DNA of 64,000 bases from contig NZ_QVQV01000001.1 in the NCBI RefSeq assembly GCF_003429005.1, positions 1,295,864 through 1,359,863 of the forward strand. The letters run 5' to 3'. This document shows, piece after piece, positions 35,479 to 44,301 of this stretch (its first letter is position 1; each line of letters starts with the position of its first letter). This DNA comes from Paraburkholderia sp. DHOC27. Its GTDB lineage: Bacteria; Pseudomonadota; Gammaproteobacteria; Burkholderiales; Burkholderiaceae. Under the pieces are notes generated by a model. It worked only from the letters and a program-made list of their open reading frames with translations, ran no database searches and was not told the origin of the DNA. A program made the translations under genes and the position numbers.

Positions 35479-36473
35479 GCCGCGCGGCGCAGCGAGCGCC
35501 CCTCGTGAGCCGTGGGAAGGAACATCGTCGTGAGTGCGTGCGCCACGCGTGCGTGCAGCGCCGGGTCGCTGGTCAGATGGCCGGCACGCACCCGTTCGAC
35601 GTGTGCGGTGGGCACCGCGCGGCTCAGGCGTTGCAGATTGCGCGGCGGGCAGACCGGATCGCGCGAACCATGCACGGCGGCCATCGGCACACCGGCTGCC
35701 GCAGCGCGCCGGGCGAGCGCAAGCAGACGGGTTTCGCCGAGCCAGCAACGATGCATCAGATAGTGCGCCTGGATGCGGTACTTGCCGATCAGCTTGCGGG
35801 CGTTTCGACGTGAGCCTGTGTTGTTCGTTAAAGACGGTCGCGAGCGGTGAGAGGAAGCACTCGCGAGCACGGCGTTTTCATAGCTGCGCCACGCGCGCGC
35901 AAGTTTATGTTGGCGCGTTGCGTCGGCGTGGCCGCGCGGTTGCAAAAGCGCATGGCAGCAGGCGAGCAACGCATCAGGGCGATCGCTGTGCGCCGCGTCA
36001 TACAACCGCGACCATGCGCCTAGCGCGCGCTTGCGCGAAGTGACGAACAGGCCGCGCACCTCGCGCGTCGAGGTGAGAAACAGGCCGCGCAGCACGACGC
36101 CCGTCACGGCTTGTGGATGCGTGCCCGCATAGGCGAGCGCGAGCGCGGCGCCCCATGAGCCGCCCAGCACGCCCCAATGCTCGAAGCCAAGCCGCGTGCG
36201 GATCGCTTCGATATCCTCAACAAGGCGATCCGTGCGGTTACGGCGCACGCTGCCGTGCGGCGTCGAGGCACCCGTGCCGCGCTGGTCGATCATCACGATC
36301 CGGAAGCGCGTGAGGTCGAACAGCCGCAGCACGCCCGGTTGACTGCCGCTGCCGGGTCCGCCATGCAGCACGACCACCGGCACGCCATCCACCGCACCCG
36401 CAACTGCATACGCCACGCGATGTCCATCGCGCGTGCGCAGCGTGCCGTGCGTCATCGAGGCGTCCCGCGTCAT
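35475..36473 (-). CDS. Proline iminopeptidase-like alpha/beta hydrolase
   Basis: A 332-residue serine hydrolase. HGGPGSGS at 37-44 forms the oxyanion hole, DQRGTGAS follows, and the nucleophile Ser106 is in GGSWG. The acid and His are likely in HGSRDPVCPP and RAGHLTSD. These match proline iminopeptidases (family S33). It overlaps both cytochrome b561 (upstream) and pqqB (downstream) by ATGA junctions, so it is part of the pqq transcript. No pqqF or pqqG protease is visible, so this enzyme may trim the PqqA peptide, but that is speculation. Confidence 0.82.
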   Translation of the reverse strand: MTRDASMTHGTLRTRDGHRVAYAVAGAVDGVPVVVLHGGPGSGSQPGVLRLFDLTRFRIVMIDQRGTGASTPHGSVRRNRTDRLVEDIEAIRTRLGFEHWGVLGGSWGAALALAYAGTHPQAVTGVVLRGLFLTSTREVRGLFVTSRKRALGAWSRLYDAAHSDRPDALLACCHALLQPRGHADATRQHKLARAWRSYENAVLASASSHRSRPSLTNNTGSRRNARKLIGKYRIQAHYLMHRCWLGETRLLALARRAAAAGVPMAAVHGSRDPVCPPRNLQRLSRAVPTAHVERVRAGHLTSDPALHARVAHALTTMFLPTAHEGRSLRRAA

Positions 36474-37042
36474 GGCAGCATCCTCGCGAGCAGATTGTCG
36501 CGATCGATCCACTGATGCTTGATGGCGCCGGCCACGTGCAGCGCAATCAGCACGATGAGCGCGTAGCCGATGGCCTGATGCAAACCGAAGAACAGCGTGC
36601 GCAGGCCGGCGTCGTCCCAGCCCCATTGCGGCAGCGGCAAACCCCAGAAGCGCGTGCCAAAGCGGTTGAACGACGAACCGAGATAGCCGCACAGCGGCAT
36701 CGCGACCATTGCTACGTATAAAAGGCCCTGCGTGATGCGCGCGGCGGCGCGTTGCCACGGTCGCATCGGCGGCAAGGGCGGCCGGTGGAGGGCCACACGC
36801 GCCATGATGCGAAGAAGCACCAGCAGGAAAACCGTCAGTCCCACCGACTTGTGAAGGTTGAGCAGCGTCCCCTTGAGCGGCAAACCTTTGGGCAAGCCGA
36901 CCATATACAGCCCGAGCGCGAGCAGGCCGATGATGCCGAGCGCAATCAGCCAGTGCAGCAGGATCATCGTGCCCGCATAACGCGCCACCGGTGCGCCGGT
37001 GGGTGATGTGGGTGATGCGGGCGGGGAATGCGCCAACGTCAT
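36470..37042 (-). CDS. Cytochrome b561 family protein
   Basis: A 190-residue four-helix membrane protein. Likely haem ligands are His30 in MILLHWLIA, His64 in LNLHKSVGL, and the His residues in FFGLHQAIGYALIVLIALHVAGAIKHQ. It could pass electrons between a periplasmic donor and the quinone pool. It starts 85 bp after fhcC and overlaps the next gene (ATGA). Its place at the head of the pqq block suggests a role in quinoprotein electron transfer, as an inference. Confidence 0.88.
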   Translation of the reverse strand: MTLAHSPPASPTSPTGAPVARYAGTMILLHWLIALGIIGLLALGLYMVGLPKGLPLKGTLLNLHKSVGLTVFLLVLLRIMARVALHRPPLPPMRPWQRAAARITQGLLYVAMVAMPLCGYLGSSFNRFGTRFWGLPLPQWGWDDAGLRTLFFGLHQAIGYALIVLIALHVAGAIKHQWIDRDNLLARMLP

Positions 37043-37127
37043 GCCTGTCTCCTTCGTTATCCGATGTTTCTTTGAATCTTGCGTAATCGCGGGACTGCCT
37101 GTGTCACGGCGTTGCGGGATACGGCGG

Positions 37128-37973
37128 CTAGTTCATGACCAGTATTTCGCCGCGGCCATCCACCGCGAGATCGCCCGCGTAGCGCGTTGGTAAGGCTGCA
37201 TCGCGCCAGTGCGAAAACGGCGCTATTTCCTCGGCAAGACTGCGCACGAGCAGCGCCCAGAACACGTCGAAGCCGCGTCCACCTTCGGTGAAGGTGGTCG
37301 GCACGTGCGTGGGGCGCCGCGCCAGAAGCAGCGTGCCGCGCCGCATACCGTATGCATAATGCGCGCCCACTTCGCCCGCAATCCCAATGGTGCCCGCCAC
37401 CAGACGCGCCGCAGCAAAATCGCCCGCATTGCCGCCCACCAGCACGAGGCCGCGGTGCATGCGATCCGCGAGTCGCGCCCCGGTGTTGCCGTGAATGATG
37501 AGCGTGCCGCCCGTCATGCCCTCCATGTCGCCCGCGAGCGCCCCGGCGGCAAAGTCGCCGTTATGACCGGTCACCGTCAGGCGGCCGCCGCGCATTTCGC
37601 AGCCCGTGAAGTGACCCGCATCGCCCTCGATCTGCAATACGCCGCCGGTCATCTGGAAACCGCTGTAGTCGCCTGCCGCTCCTTGCACCATGAGGTGGCC
37701 TTCCGTCATGCGCGCGCCGACGCGATCCAGCCACGCTGCCGCGTTTTCGATGACCAGCGTTGCACCCGCGTCGGGCGTTTCGTCTGCAGTGGGACTGTCG
37801 CTGCGCGTGACGTCGAATACGTCGCCCACCTTGCACGAGTCGTGACCTGCTGACAGCACGATACCCTCGATCTGCGCCACCGTCATGGCTGCCAGGGGCA
37901 CTGGCAGCAAGGCGGAGGCGTCGACGCGAAAGCCCGGCGCCGTCCTGACCCGCAGCGTGATGCGAACGCTCAT
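37128..37973 (-). CDS. fhcC: FhcC, formyltransferase/hydrolase complex subunit C
   Basis: A 281-residue protein related to formylmethanofuran dehydrogenase subunit C. The middle is a right-handed beta-helix of GxxGxxxG-type repeats (LMVQGAAGDYSGFQMTGG, LQIEGDAGHFTGCEMRGG, LTVTGHNGDFAAGALAG). In bacteria this subunit scaffolds the complex that converts formyl-H4MPT to formate. The start overlaps the fhcD stop (ATGA). Confidence 0.94.
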   Translation of the reverse strand: MSVRITLRVRTAPGFRVDASALLPVPLAAMTVAQIEGIVLSAGHDSCKVGDVFDVTRSDSPTADETPDAGATLVIENAAAWLDRVGARMTEGHLMVQGAAGDYSGFQMTGGVLQIEGDAGHFTGCEMRGGRLTVTGHNGDFAAGALAGDMEGMTGGTLIIHGNTGARLADRMHRGLVLVGGNAGDFAAARLVAGTIGIAGEVGAHYAYGMRRGTLLLARRPTHVPTTFTEGGRGFDVFWALLVRSLAEEIAPFSHWRDAALPTRYAGDLAVDGRGEILVMN

Positions 37974-38941
37974 GCGTGGCTCCCGTCGAGGTCCGCCGCG
38001 AGCCCCGCTGCGAGCTCGCGCAGATGAAAGTGGTACGGGCCCAGTTTGCCGCCGTAATTGCCCGCTGAAATCCGCAGCAGGCCCGCCGCGCGACCGATGC
38101 CCGTGGCGGCCGCCATGCCGGCGGTCATCGCCGCGCTGACGTCCGCATCCGTGAGCCCGTCAATCACGATTTCGAGCACGCTGCCCACTTCCGCGCTCAG
38201 CTCGCTGCGCGCGGAGAGGCCCGTGAGGGTGGGGCAGAACGCGTCGTTGGTGGATGCGCTCGCGCCTTTGTACTTCGAGCCGACCTTCGATCCCGAGCGC
38301 ACGACGCCGCCCGGAAACGGCATGATCACGTTCGGCAGACGCCGCATCGCCGCCACGGCGGCTTCGGCGGCGGCGAGCGCGGCATCGATATGGCGCGCCA
38401 GCAGAATCAGGTTGCCGCCGCCCACGGCCTTGACGGTGAGCGCGCTCTCTTCGCAGACGAATTCGCCGTCCATCACCGGCACGCGCCAGTAACGCGTCGT
38501 GCCGAGCATTTTCGAAATCTGCCAGCCGTCGCCGAAAAAACGCAGCGCGGCGCCGAGCGGCGCGCGATCCGAGAGCGGAGCGCGGCTCGTCTCGGCGAAG
38601 ATGCCGCCGTACACGGCCGTGGTCGGACAGGTGAGCACGCATTGCCCGACGCGCCGCTCGATCTGCTTCGCCAGTTCTTTCGACGACACCGCGAACAGCA
38701 GCACCGCGACGCCGGGCCGGCCATCGGGCGTAGCGTCCGCGCTCAGCGTGGCTTCGATGCCGGCTTCGCAGCCGCAGCCGATCACCGAGGTCGCAAAACC
38801 GGTGAGCGAAGTGGCGGCGTGCATCGCCCAGGCTGGCGTGTGGGCGGTGATGACGAGCCGGGTCGCCTTCATCGGAAACGCTTCCGCGAAGGTGGCGTCG
38901 ATCGTGGTGCCGTTGATCGTCAGGGTCGCCGTGTCACTCAT
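37970..38941 (-). CDS. fhcD: FhcD, formylmethanofuran:H4MPT formyltransferase
   Basis: A 323-residue Ftr family enzyme. It moves the formyl group from H4MPT to the methylofuran arm of the complex. Recognisable stretches are TGFATSVIGCGCEAGIE, GGGNLILLARHIDAALAAAEAAV and the C-terminal RISAGNYGGKLGPYHFHLRELA. A GAGG-like ribosome site precedes the ATG at 38941. It follows fhcA by 99 bp and overlaps fhcC. Confidence 0.95.
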   Translation of the reverse strand: MSDTATLTINGTTIDATFAEAFPMKATRLVITAHTPAWAMHAATSLTGFATSVIGCGCEAGIEATLSADATPDGRPGVAVLLFAVSSKELAKQIERRVGQCVLTCPTTAVYGGIFAETSRAPLSDRAPLGAALRFFGDGWQISKMLGTTRYWRVPVMDGEFVCEESALTVKAVGGGNLILLARHIDAALAAAEAAVAAMRRLPNVIMPFPGGVVRSGSKVGSKYKGASASTNDAFCPTLTGLSARSELSAEVGSVLEIVIDGLTDADVSAAMTAGMAAATGIGRAAGLLRISAGNYGGKLGPYHFHLRELAAGLAADLDGSHA

Positions 38942-39040
38942 CGTATGCGGTTTTACCTCGTGCGGAACCTCGGGTTTTCGGCAGGCTTGTGCGGGTTTTC
39001 CCGGCGTTTCCGTTTTACCTGGTTATTCTGGACTTCCAAA

Positions 39041-40753
39041 CTATCCGCTTGCCAGACTGCTCGTCAGACATTCCACCGACAACAACTTCCCGCCGCGACA
39101 GCACTGGCAAATCTCGTCGTCGCTGATGGCGGCGTGCGTGAAGCGGGTGGCGAGGTTGCTGTCGCTATAGGCGCGCACCGTCTTCTCGATGCCGCGGTCG
39201 AATTCCGGCGCAACGTAATGGATGCCACCCGTGGGCGTGGCGACGAGGGTGCCGTCGCGCGCCACTAGCGTACCGTCCTTGAACACGTACGCGGGCGAAG
39301 TGAACATGCGTTCGCGGTCCGGCTCGTCGCGGTACACGGCGATGTCCGCCGCCGCGCCCACGCCGAGATGGCCGCGATCGCGCAGGCCCAGCAGACGCGC
39401 CGGTCCCGCCCGCGTGATGATGGCGATCTCGTACAGCGTGAATTCGCGTTGCAACTGCGACAGGGTGCTGGCCACCTGGGCGTCGGCGTTGAGCTTCGCA
39501 AGCTGCTCGTCGCGAAACGACTTGTCCATCAAGAGACGGATCAGATGCGGATAGCTCGTGAACGGGCCGCCGTTCGGATGATCGGTCGTCATCGCGACGC
39601 GCCACGGGTCCTCCACCAGCAGGAAGATTTCGAGCCCGATGATCCATTGCAGCGCATTCACATAGCTCTGCTCGCGATAGCGGAACGGCACCACGCCGCA
39701 GCCCGCGTCGCATTCAATGTCGCCCAGCACCCATTTGTGCGGCCGCGCGAGTGGCGCGTTGCGGAACTGCATCATGGTGTCGCCGGAAGCCGTGACAGTC
39801 TGGCCGAAGATGATCTGGCCGACGTCGATCGACACGTTGGGCCGTGCATTCACCGCTTCGGCGATCTGCCGGGCGCCCGACGAGAATTTCTGCGGACCCT
39901 CGGTGCCGTAGCTATGAAACTGGATATGCGTGAGATGGATGGGCAGGCCGTCGGCGGCATCCATCGTCGCAATGGTCGAATCGAGGTTGCCGGGCACGCC
40001 GAGATTGCTCGCATGCACATGCAGCGGATGCGGTACACGCAGCTCCGTCAAGGCGCGCGACAGCGTGTGCAGCACCTCGCGTGGCGTGATGCCGTAGTGC
40101 ACATGCGGCTCGTCGACATTCAGCGAGCGCTGGTTGAACTTGAAGGCCGAGATGCCGCCCGGATTGACGACTTTCACGCCGAGCGCCTTGCTGGCGTGAA
40201 TGGTCCAGCCGATGTAATCGCGCAGCCGCTCGAAATCGTCGCGGGCGGCGAGCATCTGCAGGAACAGCTCGTCGTTGCCGAGCATCACGTAGGCGCCGTG
40301 ATCGATGATCGGCGTGTCGCCCATTTCGAGGTGCGTGTGGCGCGCGTTGGACGGCATCATGGCCGGTTCGAACGCGGCTGTGTAGCCCATTTCGGCGTAG
40401 CGGTAGCCGGTGGCGAGCGTGCCTGGCGTGCAGACGCCGCACGAGGGCAGGCGCAGGTAGCGGCCGTTTGAATCCTGCACTGCCTCGTACGCAGGGTTGC
40501 GCGCGGAATCGTCGCGATGATCCTCGGGCAGCAGCAGGCGCGACAGATTGGTCTTGCCGCCGCCAATATGCGAGTGCAGATCGATGCCGCCTGCCATCAC
40601 GATCATGCCGGTGGCGTCGTACTCGTGCTCGGCGGGCGTGCTGGCGGGTTCGTCGACGATGCGGCCGTCGCGGAAGGCCAGATCGCGCCGCTCGCCATTC
40701 ACGCCGTTGGCCGGATCGAAGAGCGTGCCGCCCTTGAGTCTGATGAGACTCAT
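39041..40753 (-). CDS. fhcA: FhcA, formyl hydrolase subunit A
   Basis: A 570-residue amidohydrolase-fold protein. HSH at 60-62 (GGIDLHSHIGGGK) is the metal site, and further metal or carboxylysine residues lie in the HIHASKALG-like, HVHASNLG and MTTDHPNGGPF segments. In the characterised bacterial complex this subunit hydrolyses formyl-methylofuran to formate rather than oxidising it. The ATG at 40753 overlaps the fhcB stop. The C-terminus has a Cys-rich tail (ICQCCRGGK). Confidence 0.94.
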   Translation of the reverse strand: MSLIRLKGGTLFDPANGVNGERRDLAFRDGRIVDEPASTPAEHEYDATGMIVMAGGIDLHSHIGGGKTNLSRLLLPEDHRDDSARNPAYEAVQDSNGRYLRLPSCGVCTPGTLATGYRYAEMGYTAAFEPAMMPSNARHTHLEMGDTPIIDHGAYVMLGNDELFLQMLAARDDFERLRDYIGWTIHASKALGVKVVNPGGISAFKFNQRSLNVDEPHVHYGITPREVLHTLSRALTELRVPHPLHVHASNLGVPGNLDSTIATMDAADGLPIHLTHIQFHSYGTEGPQKFSSGARQIAEAVNARPNVSIDVGQIIFGQTVTASGDTMMQFRNAPLARPHKWVLGDIECDAGCGVVPFRYREQSYVNALQWIIGLEIFLLVEDPWRVAMTTDHPNGGPFTSYPHLIRLLMDKSFRDEQLAKLNADAQVASTLSQLQREFTLYEIAIITRAGPARLLGLRDRGHLGVGAAADIAVYRDEPDRERMFTSPAYVFKDGTLVARDGTLVATPTGGIHYVAPEFDRGIEKTVRAYSDSNLATRFTHAAISDDEICQCCRGGKLLSVECLTSSLASG

Positions 40754-42126
40754 GGCTGGCCCTGTGCGGCGAGCCGCGTGGCGATCTCGGCCACCGAAGG
40801 CAGCGCGGCGCCGCGCGCTGCGGCGAGCGGCAACACGACTGACGTGTCGACGCGAAACAGATGACCACTGCTGTCGATCCCGGGCGTGGCCACCGGTATG
40901 AACACGGTATGGGGGCCACGCGCCTTTGCCGTCGCGGCCAGCGCGGGATGCCCGAGCACGATCGCCGGCAGGGTTTGATCCAGCGCCTGCGGCCAGGCCG
41001 GTGGCGCAAAGCTCGCAACCCACAGCAGCGCGTCCACTTCGCCGTTGGCCAGCAGCCGCGCGGTGCGATAACGGTACGGATCGTAGTCGAGCGCCTCACC
41101 GCCAGCGTTGCGCGCGGGCATCGAAACACGCGTGCGCAGCGGCAGACCCGCGAGCCACGTGACGGTCTGGTTGACGGTCAGCGCGCCATCGTCGCCGCCG
41201 AGTGCCAGACAGGCGGCACGCACCTCGCGATTCGCGCTCTTGACGATGCGATGCAGCGCCTCGATCAGCAGGGCCGCATGCGGAGCGGGCAACGCCGCGG
41301 GCTCGTAGACCACCACGGTATAGCGCGCGGCGGCAATGCGTGCCTGCAGGCCGGCGAGAGCGTCGGCTGCGCCGGTGTGATCGTGGGGCAGCGCGTCTGG
41401 CGCGCGTCCTTCGCACAGCGCGGACCATAGCGCGAGCGTGTCGAACGGATCGGTGTCCGGAAGAATCGCTTCGCAGTGCGCTTGCGCAAAGCCGCTCGCG
41501 GCCGGGTCCGGCGCGCACCCGACGAACACGAGTTGGCGCTCGTGCTGCGTGCCGTCCAGCATGCGCGTGAAGAAACGCGGGTAACGTTGCGACGGCTGGC
41601 AACCGAAAAACACCAGCAGGTCGGCGCGCGTGCGCACTTCGGAAAGCGTGGTGAAGAATGCGCCGCGATCCTGCAAGGCAAGCGTGCCGGCACTCAGCGC
41701 GTCGCCGTGCAGATGATCGAGGATGGCGCCGCAGCCCGCGGCCAGTTCGTAGAGCGCGCGGGCGCCGGCCACATTCGTGCTGAGGCCGCCGAACAAGGGA
41801 CGGCGCGCGTCGGCCAGCAACGAAGCGGCGCTGGCGAGCGCCGTGTCGAGATCCGTCTCGTGGCCGTCGACGCTGGCCGGACATTTTTCATCCACGCCCG
41901 TGAAGCACGCGAGTGCTTGCGCGAGCCGTGGACACGCGGTGTCGGGCACCGCGAGCGAGCCGTCGCCGTGCGCCTCGATCACGAGGTCGTCGCACAGCAG
42001 CGGGCAGAACGGACAGGTCCAGTCGTGCGTGATCGACGACGCAGGAGGCGTGGCCGCGATGGGTGGGTGGGTGGGCGATGCGTCGGTCGGCGAAAGGTGC
42101 ATGGCCGTGCTTTTAGCAAGCTCCAT
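40750..42126 (-). CDS. fhcB: FhcB, formyltransferase/hydrolase complex subunit B
   Basis: A 458-residue homologue of molybdopterin-dependent formylmethanofuran dehydrogenase subunit B. It keeps Cys38-x2-Cys41-x3-Cys45 (TCPFCPLLCDD), which in archaea holds a [4Fe-4S] cluster. The bacterial complex is a hydrolase and is not thought to use Mo or W. The ATG at 42126 has AAGG about 12 nt upstream; a second ATG at 42102 has no site. It is the first gene of fhcBADC. Confidence 0.9.
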   Translation of the reverse strand: MELAKSTAMHLSPTDASPTHPPIAATPPASSITHDWTCPFCPLLCDDLVIEAHGDGSLAVPDTACPRLAQALACFTGVDEKCPASVDGHETDLDTALASAASLLADARRPLFGGLSTNVAGARALYELAAGCGAILDHLHGDALSAGTLALQDRGAFFTTLSEVRTRADLLVFFGCQPSQRYPRFFTRMLDGTQHERQLVFVGCAPDPAASGFAQAHCEAILPDTDPFDTLALWSALCEGRAPDALPHDHTGAADALAGLQARIAAARYTVVVYEPAALPAPHAALLIEALHRIVKSANREVRAACLALGGDDGALTVNQTVTWLAGLPLRTRVSMPARNAGGEALDYDPYRYRTARLLANGEVDALLWVASFAPPAWPQALDQTLPAIVLGHPALAATAKARGPHTVFIPVATPGIDSSGHLFRVDTSVVLPLAAARGAALPSVAEIATRLAAQGQP

Positions 42127-42418
42127 GCCGATCGACGCCTTGCGACTCCTCGCGACTCCGACCCATGCCGCCATTGATCAAGTCGCGCCAGTGCGGCGCG
42201 CAACGTATCGCAAGACTCGCATGCAGCCTTGCGCTCGAGAAGATCGACAAAGGCGCGCGTGATCTGGCCGCGCGTTTCTCCGCCACGCAACGGACCTCCG
42301 CGACGCGCGGCGCTGTACAGGTTGTGTATCGTTCTGGAGCAGAGTGTCACCAAGCGCGACGCTTGCCTGTCACTTCATTCTCGTTACGCCCTCTGCGGCG
42401 ATTGGCATGGAATTTGTA

Positions 42419-43192
42419 TCAGCTCCCCCGGAGGGCCGCGGCGTCAGCCATGCCGATCTGGCGATCATGCAGCGCGGACGCCACCAGCCAGGCCGTTGCG
42501 CCGCTGTGCGCCGCGCTCGTCATGTCGTCCTGATTGCGGATGCCGCCCGCGCCGATCACGGCAGTATGCGGCGGGGCGAGATGCTGGATGCGTTGCAGGG
42601 TGGCGAGGTCAGGGCCGTCGTAGCTGCCCACCTGATCGAGCGTCATCGCGATCACCCTGCGCGGCCACCATGCGCGGGTGTCTTCGAGCGTGGTGAAACG
42701 CGTGGATGAGTTCGCGGTGAGCAGGCGGCCGGCGCGGTGATCGAGCGAGAGGATCGGAGCGAGCCCGGCAGATTCGGCAGTGCGTAGCGCATCGAGCTCG
42801 TGCAACGACTCGCTGCCGAACACGGGTGTGAGCGTGGCAGGTCGAATGTCATCGGAGCGCTGGATGTGTTCACCGGCCGCGTCGATGCGCGCGAACAGCG
42901 CCTGCATCGTCGCGTAGTCGGCGTAGCCGGCATCGAGCCAGATTTCAGTGCCGGGTAGCGCGGCACGCAGGGCAGCGAGCGTCTCGACATGGGCGCCTTG
43001 CTGGAGGATCGCGCCGAGATCGGCGATATAGAGCGTCTGGGCGCCGCTGGCAGCGAGCAGCGCGCGGGCGATTTGAAGCGGCTCGCTGCCGGCGGCGAGC
43101 GATGAGCGGACGGGTTGATAGGCGGTCCGCTCGCCGCGCACCGCGCGGACCACGTGGCCGTCGAGCAGATCGAGAACCGGTATCACCTGCAT
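42419..43192 (-). CDS. HisA/HisF-family TIM-barrel protein of H4MPT clusters
   Basis: A 257-residue barrel resembling HisA. It begins MQVIPVLDLLDGHVVRAVRGER and has a phosphate-binding C-terminal half with IGAGGIRNQDDM and GATAWLVASALHD. The usual HisA catalytic Asp occurs as LDLLDG. Genes of this type are found in bacterial H4MPT clusters and are distinct from the histidine operon copy. The exact reaction is not established. It is divergent from the mfnD-like gene with only 14 bp between start codons. Confidence 0.8.
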   Translation of the reverse strand: MQVIPVLDLLDGHVVRAVRGERTAYQPVRSSLAAGSEPLQIARALLAASGAQTLYIADLGAILQQGAHVETLAALRAALPGTEIWLDAGYADYATMQALFARIDAAGEHIQRSDDIRPATLTPVFGSESLHELDALRTAESAGLAPILSLDHRAGRLLTANSSTRFTTLEDTRAWWPRRVIAMTLDQVGSYDGPDLATLQRIQHLAPPHTAVIGAGGIRNQDDMTSAAHSGATAWLVASALHDRQIGMADAAALRGS

Positions 43193-43206
43193 GGGGGCGC
43201 GTTCCT

Positions 43207-44301
43207 TTGACCAAGATCTTTGTGTTCGAGTATCTCACCGGCGGCGGCATTGACCCAGACCATGCGGATGCCGGAAGCCTCGCCGACCTGAGCGCCCTGA
43301 TCGTCGAAGGCCGGCTGATGCGCGACGCGCTGGTGAACGACCTGCGCGAACTCGACGGCGTGGACGTGAGCTTCGCCAGTTCGCGCTTCGAGAGCGTCGA
43401 CCCCACGCTGGCTCATTGTAGGGCGCGGCAAGGGGAATCCATGACGGCCTTCGTCGCGCGCGCGGCGCGTGAACACGATCACGCCTGGATCATCGCGCCG
43501 GAGTGCGACGGGCTGCTGCTGCAACTCTACGATGCGGTGGGCGCGGCGCGCTGGCTTGGCTGTTCGAAGGAATCCATTCGTGTGACGTCCAGCAAGAGCG
43601 CGACCGCCGCATGCCTCGCGGCACACGGTATTTCCACCACCCCCGCTGTCGAACCGGGCGAAAACGACGCACAGCAGGACGGCCGCTGGGTCGTCAAACC
43701 GGATGACGGCGCGGGCGGTCTCGATACCTTCGTGTTCGACCGCTTCGCCGACGCCTGCATCGAATATGACGCACGCGCGGCCGCTGGACGCAAACCCGTG
43801 CTACAGGCGTGGGTGGAAGGCGAGCCGCTCAGCCTTTCACTGATCTGCCGCAGCGAGGGCGTCGAACTCGTCAGCATCAACCGGCAGCAGATCAGTTTGA
43901 GCGAAGGCGCGGCGGCGGGGCAACCGCGCATCGTCGAATTCGACGGCGTGACGGTGAACCAGATCGAGCTGGCCGGCGACGAGGGCGCGCGACTCGCCGA
44001 TCTCGCGGCGCGCGTGGCGCAGGCATTGCCGGGACTGCGCGGCTTCGTGGGCATCGACGTGGTGTGGCATCCCACGCGTGGCCCGGTGGTGATCGAGGTC
44101 AATCCACGTTTGACGGTGGCGTATGCGGGGCTGTCCACGACGCTCGGCGGTGATCTCGCGCGCACGCTGCTGGCGGCGCACGGTGTGCGCCTCGACCGAT
44201 GCGGCAAGGCGGCGCGCAAGGCGGGCGCGGGATCGACGCAAGTGTCAGGAGCGGTGGAGCCGGCGGAACCTGAGCAATCGGCGTGCGGGGTGCAACCGTG
44301 A
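43207..44301 (+). CDS. ATP-grasp ligase, MfnD-like (methylofuran biosynthesis)
   Basis: A 364-residue ATP-grasp protein. It opens FVFEYLTGGGIDPD, as in archaeal tyramine-glutamate ligase MfnD. ATP-binding strands WVVKPDDGAGGLDTFVF, LQAWVEGEPLSLSLICR and VIEVNPRLTVAY carry the Lys, Glu and Asn ligands. In bacteria methylofuran has tyrosine in place of tyramine, so it likely joins glutamate to tyrosine. The start is a TTG at 43207; no ATG or GTG fits the family N-terminus. A Gly/Ala/Glu-rich tail of about 30 residues follows the domain. It overlaps the mfnF-like gene (GTGA). Confidence 0.82.
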   Translation: MTKIFVFEYLTGGGIDPDHADAGSLADLSALIVEGRLMRDALVNDLRELDGVDVSFASSRFESVDPTLAHCRARQGESMTAFVARAAREHDHAWIIAPECDGLLLQLYDAVGAARWLGCSKESIRVTSSKSATAACLAAHGISTTPAVEPGENDAQQDGRWVVKPDDGAGGLDTFVFDRFADACIEYDARAAAGRKPVLQAWVEGEPLSLSLICRSEGVELVSINRQQISLSEGAAAGQPRIVEFDGVTVNQIELAGDEGARLADLAARVAQALPGLRGFVGIDVVWHPTRGPVVIEVNPRLTVAYAGLSTTLGGDLARTLLAAHGVRLDRCGKAARKAGAGSTQVSGAVEPAEPEQSACGVQP

